From Streptomycetaceae bacterium (GTDB taxonomy: Bacteria; Actinomycetota; Actinomycetes; Nanopelagicales; Nanopelagicaceae): a stretch of DNA of 5,819 bases. The stretch is taken from the NCBI GenBank assembly GCA_027488165.1, contig JAIYCF010000074.1, positions 1 through 5,819 on the forward strand. Reading direction: 5' to 3'. The notes under the pieces were generated by a model. It saw only the letters and a list, made by a program, of their open reading frames with translations, was not told the origin of the DNA and did no database searches. Position 1 is the stretch's first letter. Each line of letters starts with the position of its first letter. The position numbers and the translations under genes were made by a program. Positions 1 to 5,819 of this stretch are shown here, piece by piece.

Positions 1-267
1 AACCTGCTGACTATTCATTCCGCACTTTCTGGAAAGAGCGTTGCAGATCTGGAGAATGAATTTGCCGGAAAGGGTTATGGAGACTTTAAGGGCGCAGTCG
101 CTGAAGTAGTTGTTGAATACCTACGCCCAATTCGCACCCAAGCCCTCGAACTGCTACAGGATGAGGCTCATCTGATTAAGGTGCTTCACGATGGAGCAGA
201 TAAAGCGCGAGTTGTAGCAAGCGCGACTTTGGCTCAGACTTATAAGAATCTAGGCTTGGTCCTCTAA
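1..267 (+). CDS. trpS: Tryptophanyl-tRNA synthetase, C-terminal end (partial)
   Basis: This is the last 88 codons of a gene that enters from the left edge and ends in TAA. TrpS is a cytoplasmic class I aminoacyl-tRNA synthetase that charges tRNA-Trp. The visible part matches the conserved helical C-terminus of bacterial TrpRS: an NLLTIHSALSG stretch (residues 1-11 of the fragment), then GKGYGDFKGAVAE (about 23-35), a YLRPIR segment (about 40-45), and the closing HDGADKARVVASATL...YKNLGL block. The catalytic HIGH and KMSKS motifs lie upstream of the window and cannot be checked. Its stop codon shares one base with the ATG of the next gene (TAATG), so the housekeeping synthetase appears to be transcribed, and possibly translationally coupled, with the nucleoside genes that follow. 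The family call rests on remembered conserved motifs and is fairly secure. Confidence 0.9.
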   Translation, partial: NLLTIHSALSGKSVADLENEFAGKGYGDFKGAVAEVVVEYLRPIRTQALELLQDEAHLIKVLHDGADKARVVASATLAQTYKNLGLVL

Positions 268-338
268 TGAAGTTACGCGCAACAATTGCAGTCGCGGCAG
301 TGGCGCTGTCTTTATTTGCTGCTCCGCAAGCTAGCGCT
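267..338 (+). other. Sec signal peptide of the BMP-family binding protein
   Basis: Residues 1-24 have a short basic n-region (K2, R4), an alanine/valine/leucine-rich core (about 5-19) and a small-residue cleavage site, ASA before A25. It reads as a type I (SPase I) signal. No [LVI][AST][GA]C lipobox is present: the first cysteine is C29 in GNIC, with isoleucine at the -1 position, which does not fit lipoprotein processing. Confidence 0.8.
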
Positions 339-1256
339 GCTGGAAACATCTGTATCGCCTATGACACTGGCGGGCTAGGCGATCGTTCATATAACGATGC
401 GACCCTAGCGGGAGTTAAAAAAGCGCAAAGCCAATACTCATTTACCTTTGAGAGCGTTGTTACTGATGGAACTAATGCAGACCGCGCTAAGAGAATTCGA
501 ACCCTGACTTCAAAGAGTTGCACGACGATAATTGCAGTTGGTGCGCAATATGCAAAGGTTATCGAACCGCTGGCGATTGAATTTCCAAATACCCAATTCG
601 CGATTATCGGCGACGCCTCGATTCCTTCGCTAAATGTAACTTCCATCATCTACTCTGAAAATGAAGCGGCATTCTTAGCCGGATACAGCGCAGCGCTTGC
701 TACCAAGAGCGGACGAGTTGCTATGGTGACTACTCCTTCAAATGCAGATGACTACGAAAATGGATTTCTGCTGGGCGTTGCTGCAGCAAAGAAGAACGTC
801 AGGTCATTTGTAAAGTACACGGCAACCGAATCTGTAGTCTCGGCAAAGGCTTTGATTAGCCTTGGTATCGATGTGATCTACGATGCCACAACTGGTTCGG
901 CAGATGGGCTATTCGAGGCGATTGTTAAGGCGAATACTTCAAAGAATCGGAAGAAGAACGCCCCAGAAGTTAACTTGATTATCTCTGAACCAGATCTTTA
1001 CCTAAGCGTCACTCCTGCAACCTCTAAATACCTAATTGCATCTGTTGTTAAGCGCGTAGATATAGCGGTGTCAGCAATAATCGGTAAGGCAGTTAACGAT
1101 AGCCAACTCTCAGATGTAATTGATGCCAAGGCCGGAATTTACGGACATCGTTACGGAATCGGCGATAAAGGAATTGAGATTGTAATTAAATCTAAAGCGC
1201 TAGCTGCCCAAACTGCAGCGATCAATGCGGCGGCGAGTGCAGCGTATGCAAATTAA
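267..1256 (+). CDS. BMP-family nucleoside ABC transporter substrate-binding protein
   Basis: This 329-residue secreted protein belongs to the BMP/PnrA-like family of periplasmic-type binding proteins, which deliver nucleosides to an ABC importer. Residues 1-24 form a signal peptide: MKLR, a hydrophobic core, then ASA before A25. The mature start carries the family hallmark DTGGLGDRSYNDATLAG (33-49). Later family-typical blocks are ENEAAFLAGYSAAL (131-144), the hinge-side SKSGRVAMV-like stretch (about 146-153), DVIYDATTGSADGLFEA (202-218) and LIASVVKRVDIAV (256-268). There is no lipobox cysteine after the signal, although Gram-positive binding proteins are usually lipid-anchored. The only two cysteines, C29 and C85, could form a disulfide. 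No ATPase or permease gene follows, so the partner transporter must be elsewhere. The neighbouring cdd-deoA-add genes support a nucleoside ligand, but the exact ligand cannot be read from the sequence. The ATG overlaps the trpS stop by one base and lacks a good Shine-Dalgarno, which suggests coupled translation. Confidence 0.87.
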   Translation: MKLRATIAVAAVALSLFAAPQASAAGNICIAYDTGGLGDRSYNDATLAGVKKAQSQYSFTFESVVTDGTNADRAKRIRTLTSKSCTTIIAVGAQYAKVIEPLAIEFPNTQFAIIGDASIPSLNVTSIIYSENEAAFLAGYSAALATKSGRVAMVTTPSNADDYENGFLLGVAAAKKNVRSFVKYTATESVVSAKALISLGIDVIYDATTGSADGLFEAIVKANTSKNRKKNAPEVNLIISEPDLYLSVTPATSKYLIASVVKRVDIAVSAIIGKAVNDSQLSDVIDAKAGIYGHRYGIGDKGIEIVIKSKALAAQTAAINAAASAAYAN

Positions 1257-1644
1257 TTGGGAGCTCCTTAAGGAGCAGGCAACTGCTGCCATGAAGCAGG
1301 CATATGCCCCGTATTCAAAGTTTCCAGTAGGCGTGGCGGCGCTAGTAGATGATGGTCGTATCGTGACCGGCTGCAATGTAGAAAATGCCAGTTATGGCCT
1401 TACTTTATGCGCAGAATGTGGCTTAGTTTCATCGCTAATTAACTCAGGTGGCGGCCGTTTAATTGCCTTTACCTGCGTTGATATCTCAGGGAATTTATTA
1501 ATGCCATGTGGTCGCTGTCGCCAACTTCTTCAAGAACATGGTGGTTCAAAGCTGCAATTAGCAACAGATGATGGAATCAAAACTCTCGCTGACCTACTTC
1601 CTTGGGCGTTTGGCCCAGAAGAAATGGAAAAGCGTCTTGACTAG
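1246..1644 (+). CDS. cdd: Cytidine deaminase
   Basis: This 132-residue enzyme hydrolyses cytidine and deoxycytidine to uridine and deoxyuridine plus ammonia in the cytoplasm. Its length is that of the small homotetrameric, zinc-dependent class. CNVENASYG (43-51) supplies N44 and E46 for ribose contacts. CAEC (55-58) supplies zinc ligand C55 and proton-shuttle E57, and PCGRCRQ (87-93) supplies zinc ligands C88 and C91. The residue after CAE is Cys rather than the Arg of the Bacillus enzyme, as in other actinobacterial forms. I chose the ATG at 1246 because MQINWELLKEQA matches the usual N-terminus, and a weak GGCGAG lies 8 bases upstream. The in-frame ATG at 1225 would add the unusual MRRRVQR and has no Shine-Dalgarno. 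The gene overlaps the end of the binding-protein gene by 11 bases and the deoA start by about 8, consistent with one operon. Confidence 0.94.
   Translation: MQINWELLKEQATAAMKQAYAPYSKFPVGVAALVDDGRIVTGCNVENASYGLTLCAECGLVSSLINSGGGRLIAFTCVDISGNLLMPCGRCRQLLQEHGGSKLQLATDDGIKTLADLLPWAFGPEEMEKRLD
1626..1639 (+). promoter_or_regulatory. Likely deoA ribosome binding site and TTG start inside the end of cdd
   Basis: A purine run GGAAAAG (1626-1632) sits just before TTG at 1637-1639. The GGA core is 8 bases from the start codon. The TTG lies 5 bases before the cdd stop codon (TAG, 1642-1644), so ribosomes ending cdd could re-initiate on deoA. The Shine-Dalgarno match is only modest. The start is decided mainly by protein length and by the absence of an ATG between 1574 and the conserved region. 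Confidence 0.5.
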
Positions 1645-2935
1645 AAACTCTGTTGAACCTTTTGCCGCAGTAGAAATTATCGCCGCCAAACGTGATCGTA
1701 ACGAACTTACCGACAAGCAAATCGACTGGACAGTCGATGCCTATACCCGTGGAGTAATTGCCGACGAACAGATGTCCGCTCTCTTGATGGCGATCTTGCT
1801 AAATGGCATGAACTCCCGCGAAATTTCTCGCTGGACAACGGCGATGATTAACTCTGGCGAACGCATGAACTGGTCGATGTTAGATAGACCAACAGCTGAT
1901 AAACATTCAACTGGTGGAGTCGGTGACAAGATAACTCTTCCTTTAGCGCCGCTTGTTGCAGCTTGTGGAGGCGCTGTTCCACAACTTTCAGGACGCGGTC
2001 TTGGACATACTGGCGGTACTTTAGATAAACTCGAATCAATTCCTGGCTGGCGCGCTTCGCTATCTAATGAAGAGATGCTCAAAGTTTTACAAGATACGGG
2101 CGCTGTTATTTGCGCAGCAGGTGCCGGTCTTGCTCCAGCCGATAAGAAACTTTATGCGTTACGTGATGTTACCGCGACCGTTGAAGCGATCCCACTGATT
2201 GCTTCATCAATTATGTCGAAGAAGATTGCTGAAGGAACTTCAGCGCTAGTGCTAGATGTGAAAACTGGTAGCGGAGCATTTATGAGCGATCCAAAGCAGG
2301 CTGCAGAACTTGCACGCACTATGGTTCAACTCGGTATCGATGCCGGTGTAAAGACACGTGCACTTGTTACCGCCATGGATGTTCCACTTGGACTAACGGC
2401 CGGAAATGCCCTCGAAGTGCGCGAATCTATTGAGGTTTTAGCTGGCGGCGGACCAGCAGATGTTGTTGAGTTAACTATTCTCTTGGCGCGCGAGATGATC
2501 GATGCCGCTGGAATTATTGGAAAAGATCCTGCAGTTGCACTGCAAGATGGTTCCGCGATGGACCACTGGCGCCGCATGATTGCAGCACAAGGTGGAGATC
2601 CCGATGCCAAGTTGCCCGTTGCACGCGAACAACATGTAATCACCGCCGAAAATTCTGGCACGATGACCACAATGGATGCGATGAAAGTCGGCGTAAGTGC
2701 ATGGCGCTTAGGTGCAGGCCGTTCTAAGCAAGGTGAGAAAGTGCAGGCAGGCGCCGGTATCGAGATGCATGCCAAACCGGGAGATTATGTGCAAGCAGGT
2801 GCACCTTTACTTACTTTGCATACCGATGAACCAGCAAGATTTGAACGCGCCTTAGAAATTCTCGAAGGTGCAATCTCTATCAAGGAAGGCGGAACGGTAA
2901 ATCGTCTGCCTCTAGTAATTGAGCGGATAGGTTAA
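1637..2935 (+). CDS. deoA: Thymidine / pyrimidine-nucleoside phosphorylase
   Basis: This enzyme splits thymidine or deoxyuridine (possibly also uridine) with phosphate, giving the base and (deoxy)ribose-1-phosphate. With a TTG start at 1637 it is 432 residues, normal for the family. The N-terminal helical domain is about residues 8-70. KHSTGGVGDK (89-98) is the phosphate-binding loop. SGRGLGHTGGTLDKLE (118-133) is the family signature. YALRDVTATVE and SSIMSKK supply R176, S191 and K195, equivalent to E. coli R171, S186 and K190. The C-terminal PYNP domain covers roughly 345-432, with GAGIEMHAKPGDYV. The frame opens upstream at ATGs at 1568 and 1571, but that would add 22-23 residues unlike any family N-terminus, encoded entirely within cdd. 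There is no other ATG before conserved sequence, so TTG at 1637 is preferred. All catalytic residues are intact. Whether it prefers thymidine or also accepts uridine cannot be decided from the sequence. Confidence 0.93.
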   Translation: MTRNSVEPFAAVEIIAAKRDRNELTDKQIDWTVDAYTRGVIADEQMSALLMAILLNGMNSREISRWTTAMINSGERMNWSMLDRPTADKHSTGGVGDKITLPLAPLVAACGGAVPQLSGRGLGHTGGTLDKLESIPGWRASLSNEEMLKVLQDTGAVICAAGAGLAPADKKLYALRDVTATVEAIPLIASSIMSKKIAEGTSALVLDVKTGSGAFMSDPKQAAELARTMVQLGIDAGVKTRALVTAMDVPLGLTAGNALEVRESIEVLAGGGPADVVELTILLAREMIDAAGIIGKDPAVALQDGSAMDHWRRMIAAQGGDPDAKLPVAREQHVITAENSGTMTTMDAMKVGVSAWRLGAGRSKQGEKVQAGAGIEMHAKPGDYVQAGAPLLTLHTDEPARFERALEILEGAISIKEGGTVNRLPLVIERIG

Positions 2936-4029
2936 TGAGCACTCTAAATTCAATTCCAACTCCAGAACAAGTTAAGCGCTTACCAAAGGCGCTTCTGCAT
3001 GATCACTTGGATGGAGGACTTCGTCCACAAACCATTATAGATATCGCAAAAGAGATCGGACACGATCTTCCAACTTATGATGCAACAGAGTTAGCCGAGT
3101 GGTTCCGCGCATCTTGTGATTCAGGTTCACTAGTTCGCTATCTTGAAACTTTTTCACACACAGTTGCAGTTATGCAGCGTCCAGCTGACATAGTGCGAGT
3201 TTCTCGCGAATGTGTAATTGATTTAGCCGAAGACGGTGTGGTTTATGCCGAAATCCGGATGGCGCCTGAGTTGATAACTGAAAAAGGCCTTACTCTCTCA
3301 CAAGCGATAGAAGCGATCTTGCAAGGTTTTCAAGAAGGCGAGAAAGAAGTTGCTCAATCTGGTGGAAAAATTCGCGCAGTTCTACTCCTTTGTGGAATGC
3401 GCCAGAATAAACTCTCTCAAGAAGTAGCAGAATTAGCAGTTAAATACCGCGATCGTGGCGTCGTAGGCTTCGATATCGCAGGTCCTGAAGATGGCTTCCC
3501 ACCAAGTGATCAGTTAGATACCTTTGAATTCTTACGCCGCGAGAATGCTCACTTCACGATCCATGCAGGTGAGGCCTACGGACTTCCTTCAATCTGGGAA
3601 GCGATTCAACTCTGCGGTGCTGAACGCCTAGGTCACGGTGTGCGAATCATTGACGATATCGATTTAAACCACACACCTGCTCGCCTTGGAAAACTTGCTG
3701 CTTATGTGCGCGATCGTCGTATTCCGTTGGAAATGTGCCCATCATCAAATATTCAAACAGGAGCGGCGGCAAACTTTGCAGATCACCCAATCGGAGATCT
3801 AGCCAAATTACGCTTCCGCATCACAGTTAATACCGATAACCGTTTAATGTCAGCGACTTCAATGACTCGCGAAATGAACGAGTTAGTTAAAGCCTTTAAT
3901 TGGAGTTTTCTTGATCTACAGCGCGTGACTATCAATGCGCTAAAGAGCGCCTTCATTCCCTTTGAAGAGCGCCTGGCGATTATCGATGAGATCGTAAAGC
4001 CAGGTTTTGCAAAGATCTCTGCTGAATAA
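2935..4029 (+). CDS. add: Adenosine deaminase
   Basis: This 364-residue cytoplasmic zinc enzyme of the amidohydrolase (TIM-barrel) superfamily converts adenosine and deoxyadenosine to inosine and deoxyinosine. HDHLDGGLRP (22-31) gives zinc ligands H22 and H24. DIAGPEDGFPP (180-190) is the conserved AGxE strand. TIHAGEA (208-214) gives zinc ligand H210 and catalytic E213. LGHGVRI (232-238) gives H234, and NTDNRLMS (299-306) gives zinc ligand D301. The aspartate that follows the zinc ligand in mouse and E. coli enzymes is N302 here, which I recall as normal for the actinobacterial subfamily. Its ATG overlaps the deoA stop by one base (TAATG), with a weak GGATAGG just upstream, so it is the last gene of the coupled cluster. 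It ends 3 bases from the stop of the opposing gene. Activity on 6-aminodeoxyfutalosine is another possibility within this superfamily, but the salvage neighbours favour adenosine. Confidence 0.93.
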   Translation: MSTLNSIPTPEQVKRLPKALLHDHLDGGLRPQTIIDIAKEIGHDLPTYDATELAEWFRASCDSGSLVRYLETFSHTVAVMQRPADIVRVSRECVIDLAEDGVVYAEIRMAPELITEKGLTLSQAIEAILQGFQEGEKEVAQSGGKIRAVLLLCGMRQNKLSQEVAELAVKYRDRGVVGFDIAGPEDGFPPSDQLDTFEFLRRENAHFTIHAGEAYGLPSIWEAIQLCGAERLGHGVRIIDDIDLNHTPARLGKLAAYVRDRRIPLEMCPSSNIQTGAAANFADHPIGDLAKLRFRITVNTDNRLMSATSMTREMNELVKAFNWSFLDLQRVTINALKSAFIPFEERLAIIDEIVKPGFAKISAE

Positions 4030-4032
4030 GAT

Positions 4033-4869
4033 CTAGACCCCGATTGGGTGCCAGACCGTCTTTGCTTCCATAAATGCATAGATGCGATTTGGAGTCTGCG
4101 CATCGTCGAAGTGATGGATCCGCTTTAGATTTTCAGCACCGGCCTCTTTAAGCGCAGTACGTTTCTTCTTATCGATTCCAGAAATATCCATGCCGTCGAT
4201 ATCCATATGTGAAGCTGCCCATGGAGCAAGTTCATCATGTGAACCAGTCAGAATATTAATAACGCCATGAGGCAAATCGCTAGTTGCTAAGACTTCAGCA
4301 AAGGTCATGGCAGGAACTGCAGATGCTCCAGGAACAAGGGCGATAACTGAATTTCCAGAGGTAATTACTGGGGCTATCGCATCGATGAAACTTAAAAATT
4401 CATCTTGTGGCGCAACTGCAATAACGCCTTGTGGTTCAGGGATTGTGAAGTTGTAATAAGGGCCAGCAACTGGGTTCGTTGAACCAAAAGCTGCCGCCAA
4501 TTTATCGCTCCAGCCGGCATACCAAACCCAGCGATCAATCGCAGCGGCAAGTTGCTCGTGGGCTTTCTTCGGGGTTACACCAGATGTTGCTGAAATTTCA
4601 TTTGCGATCTGATCTGCGCGACCTTCAAGCATCTCGGCAATGCGATAAAGAATTTGCCCGCGGTTGTAGGCAGTAGCTTTTGCCCAACCAGGTTGCGCGG
4701 CGCGCGCTGCAACGACTGCATCACGCAGATCTTTACGTGATGCAAGAGCCGGATTAGCGATGAAGTTTCCCTTGGCATCGCTTACTTCGTAGACACGGCC
4801 AGACTCGCTTCGGGGAAAAGCGCCATTGATATAGAGCTTGTAAGTCTTCTTAACTTCTAGACGTGACAT
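4033..4869 (-). CDS. Truncated, non-catalytic aldehyde dehydrogenase-like protein (ALDH16 C-terminal-domain type)
   Basis: This 278-residue protein covers only the N-terminal, NAD-domain half of an aldehyde dehydrogenase (a full one is about 480). YKLYINGAFPRSESGR (10-25), a long helical region with AYNRGQILYRIAEMLEGR (67-84) and IPEPQGVIAVAP (143-154) align with the start of ALDHs. The active elements are gone. APQDEF replaces the PWNFP motif, ALVPGASA (177-184) stands where KPAE binds NAD, SGID (230-233) replaces GSTEVG, and the protein ends before the LELGGK glutamate and the catalytic cysteine. The conserved ELAPWAASHMD stretch (213-223) and clean reading frame argue against a decaying pseudogene. 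It starts directly after the TAA of the upstream catalytic ALDH gene. The arrangement recalls ALDH16 enzymes, where a full ALDH domain is fused to a second, catalytically dead one. I infer a structural or regulatory partner role, not independent dehydrogenase activity. Confidence 0.82.
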   Translation of the reverse strand: MSRLEVKKTYKLYINGAFPRSESGRVYEVSDAKGNFIANPALASRKDLRDAVVAARAAQPGWAKATAYNRGQILYRIAEMLEGRADQIANEISATSGVTPKKAHEQLAAAIDRWVWYAGWSDKLAAAFGSTNPVAGPYYNFTIPEPQGVIAVAPQDEFLSFIDAIAPVITSGNSVIALVPGASAVPAMTFAEVLATSDLPHGVINILTGSHDELAPWAASHMDIDGMDISGIDKKKRTALKEAGAENLKRIHHFDDAQTPNRIYAFMEAKTVWHPIGV

Positions 4870-5819
4870 TTACTTACCTTCCTTCAGATAAGAAGCCAGG
4901 CCATGTTTTCCGCCTTCGCGTCCCCAGCCAGATTCTTTATATCCACCAAATGGTGATGTTGGATCAAATTTGTTAAAGGTATTTGCCCAGATTACTCCGG
5001 CGCGAAGTTGTTGAGTGGCCCATAAAATTCGCGAACCTTTTTCACTCCATACTCCAGCAGATAGCCCAAATGGAGTGTTATTTGCTTTCTCAATCGCTTC
5101 CTGTGGAGTGCGGAAGGTCAGGATTGAAAGTACCGGACCAAAGATCTCTTCACGTGCGATCCGGTGAGCCTGCGTAACACCGGTAAAGATAGTTGGCGCA
5201 AACCAATAGCCTTTATCTGAGAGGTTGCATGACGGGCTCCAACGTTCGGCGCCTTCTGCATCTCCCGCAGCCGATAATTCATTAATCTTATTTAATTGTT
5301 CACGTGAGTTAATTGCGCCCAGATCTGTATTCTTATCTAAAGGATCGCCCACCCGAATCTTTGACATACGCGCTTTAAGTTTCTCGGTAACTTCATCAGC
5401 GATTCCTTCTTGCAAGATCAAGCGTGATCCGGCACAGCAGACATGGCCTTGATTGAAGAAGATGCCATTAACAATTCCTTCAACGGTCTCATCAATAGGG
5501 GCGTCATCAAAGACGATATTTGCGCCTTTTCCACCTAATTCGAGCGTTGCTTTCTTATTGGTGCCAGCGATCGCGCGGGCGATCTTCTTGCCTACTTCGG
5601 TAGAACCAGTAAATGCGATCTTATGGATTCCGGCATGGTTAACGATCGCAGATCCGGTAGAACCGTCGCCAGTAACAATATTTACAACTCCATCTGGAAG
5701 TTCTGCTTGCTGGCAAACCTCAGCAAATAAAAGTGCAGTAAGCGAAGTTGTCTCAGCTGGTTTCAATACAACGGTATTTCCTGTTGCCAGCGCTGGCGCT
5801 ACCTTCCACGCCAACATAA
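4870..5819 (-). CDS. NAD(P)-dependent aldehyde dehydrogenase, catalytic subunit (5' end missing)
   Basis: This is the C-terminal two-thirds of an aldehyde dehydrogenase that oxidises an aldehyde to its acid. It runs off the right edge. The ATG at 5817 is an internal methionine, because MLAWKVAPALATGNTVVLKP is the mid-domain sequence that normally follows the NFPLL motif; about 160 N-terminal residues are outside. Counting from that Met, KPAE (19-22) and GSTEVG (71-76) bind NAD. LELGGK (92-97) carries catalytic E93, and FFNQGHVCCAGSR (120-132) carries nucleophile C127. EEIFGPV (223-229) contacts the cofactor, and PFGGYKESGWGREGG (289-303) closes the catalytic domain. All active-site residues are present. 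Two ALDH genes near deoC are, from memory, a common actinobacterial arrangement, so acetaldehyde from deoxyribose-5-phosphate is a reasonable substrate guess; deoC is not in view. The stop codon abuts the ATG of the downstream gene. Confidence 0.92.
   Translation of the reverse strand, partial: MLAWKVAPALATGNTVVLKPAETTSLTALLFAEVCQQAELPDGVVNIVTGDGSTGSAIVNHAGIHKIAFTGSTEVGKKIARAIAGTNKKATLELGGKGANIVFDDAPIDETVEGIVNGIFFNQGHVCCAGSRLILQEGIADEVTEKLKARMSKIRVGDPLDKNTDLGAINSREQLNKINELSAAGDAEGAERWSPSCNLSDKGYWFAPTIFTGVTQAHRIAREEIFGPVLSILTFRTPQEAIEKANNTPFGLSAGVWSEKGSRILWATQQLRAGVIWANTFNKFDPTSPFGGYKESGWGREGGKHGLASYLKEGK
4877..4884 (-). promoter_or_regulatory. Shine-Dalgarno of the truncated ALDH gene, inside the upstream ALDH gene
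   Basis: On the minus strand AAGGAAGG lies 7 bases before the ATG at 4869. It overlaps the last codons (Lys-Glu-Gly) of the catalytic ALDH. It is the strongest ribosome binding site in the window and shows that the downstream gene has its own initiation site rather than depending on stop-codon readthrough. Confidence 0.75.

Noticed and set aside
1225..1245. Upstream ATG for cdd giving a 139-residue protein.
   Set aside because: It adds MRRRVQR, which does not fit the family N-terminus, increases the overlap with the preceding gene to 32 bases and has no Shine-Dalgarno.
2326..2775. A 149-codon minus-strand open frame opposite deoA, and similar ones opposite the binding-protein gene (359-649) and deoA (1741-2082).
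   Set aside because: They lie wholly inside well-supported genes, have low-complexity, protein-unlike translations and no recognisable domain or ribosome binding site.
3972..4008. Inverted repeat CCTGGC / GCCAGG followed by TTTT near the end of add, with an inner CGAT-GAG-ATCG hairpin; looks like a terminator on the + strand.
   Set aside because: It lies inside add, before its stop codon, so termination there would give a message without a stop. The stem is interrupted by an internal loop and the T run is only four bases. It is explained by the coding sequence, so it is not annotated.
4014..4036. Two AGATCT copies flanking the add stop codon as a possible bidirectional terminator.
   Set aside because: AGATCT is itself a palindrome, the stem is only 6 bp and not GC-rich, flanking bases do not extend it, and no T run follows on either strand.
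4575..4778. Open frame of 67 codons on the minus strand inside the truncated ALDH gene, considered as evidence of a frameshifted ALDH remnant.
   Set aside because: Its translation shows no ALDH motif, and the main 278-codon frame is intact and conserved throughout. It is a shadow frame.
5815..5817. ATG near the right edge as the true start of the catalytic ALDH.
   Set aside because: The sequence that follows is mid-domain ALDH sequence. About 160 conserved residues are missing, and the frame stays open to the window edge.

Overview
The window looks like part of a compact, streamlined actinobacterial chromosome. The proteins have actinobacterial-type sequences: a cytidine deaminase with a CAEC zinc motif, and an adenosine deaminase ending its active site in NTDNRLMS. 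Base composition is only moderate, roughly mid-40s % GC by eye, and just 3 bases are non-coding. This combination fits the freshwater acI lineage (Nanopelagicales, for example Planktophila-like). The lineage is an inference; actinobacterial origin is the firmer part.

Bases 1-4029 (+ strand) hold five co-directional genes. They are the 3' end of trpS (tryptophanyl-tRNA synthetase), a secreted BMP-family nucleoside-binding protein, cdd (cytidine deaminase), deoA (thymidine phosphorylase) and add (adenosine deaminase). Each gene overlaps the next by 1, 11, about 8 and 1 bases, so they are probably one transcript with translational coupling. No promoter or terminator can be placed inside the cluster.

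Bases 4033-5819 (- strand) hold two tail-to-head aldehyde dehydrogenase genes. The upstream one carries the catalytic Cys and Glu and runs off the right edge. The downstream one is a 278-residue NAD-domain-like relative that lacks every catalytic motif. They are separated by a single TAA and share a reading frame, so together they resemble an ALDH16-type two-domain enzyme split into two polypeptides. The two gene sets converge with a 3-base gap.

The genes fit nucleoside scavenging. The binding protein captures nucleosides, Cdd and Add deaminate cytidine and adenosine (and their deoxy forms), and DeoA releases thymine or uracil plus (deoxy)ribose-1-phosphate. Deoxyribose-5-phosphate would then be cut by DeoC, not seen here, to acetaldehyde and glyceraldehyde-3-phosphate, and the aldehyde dehydrogenase pair could oxidise the acetaldehyde. 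This is mostly a recognisable actinobacterial salvage locus. The more unusual points are the trpS coupling, a transporter binding protein without lipobox or partner subunits, an apparent TTG start for deoA, and the split ALDH16-like pair.
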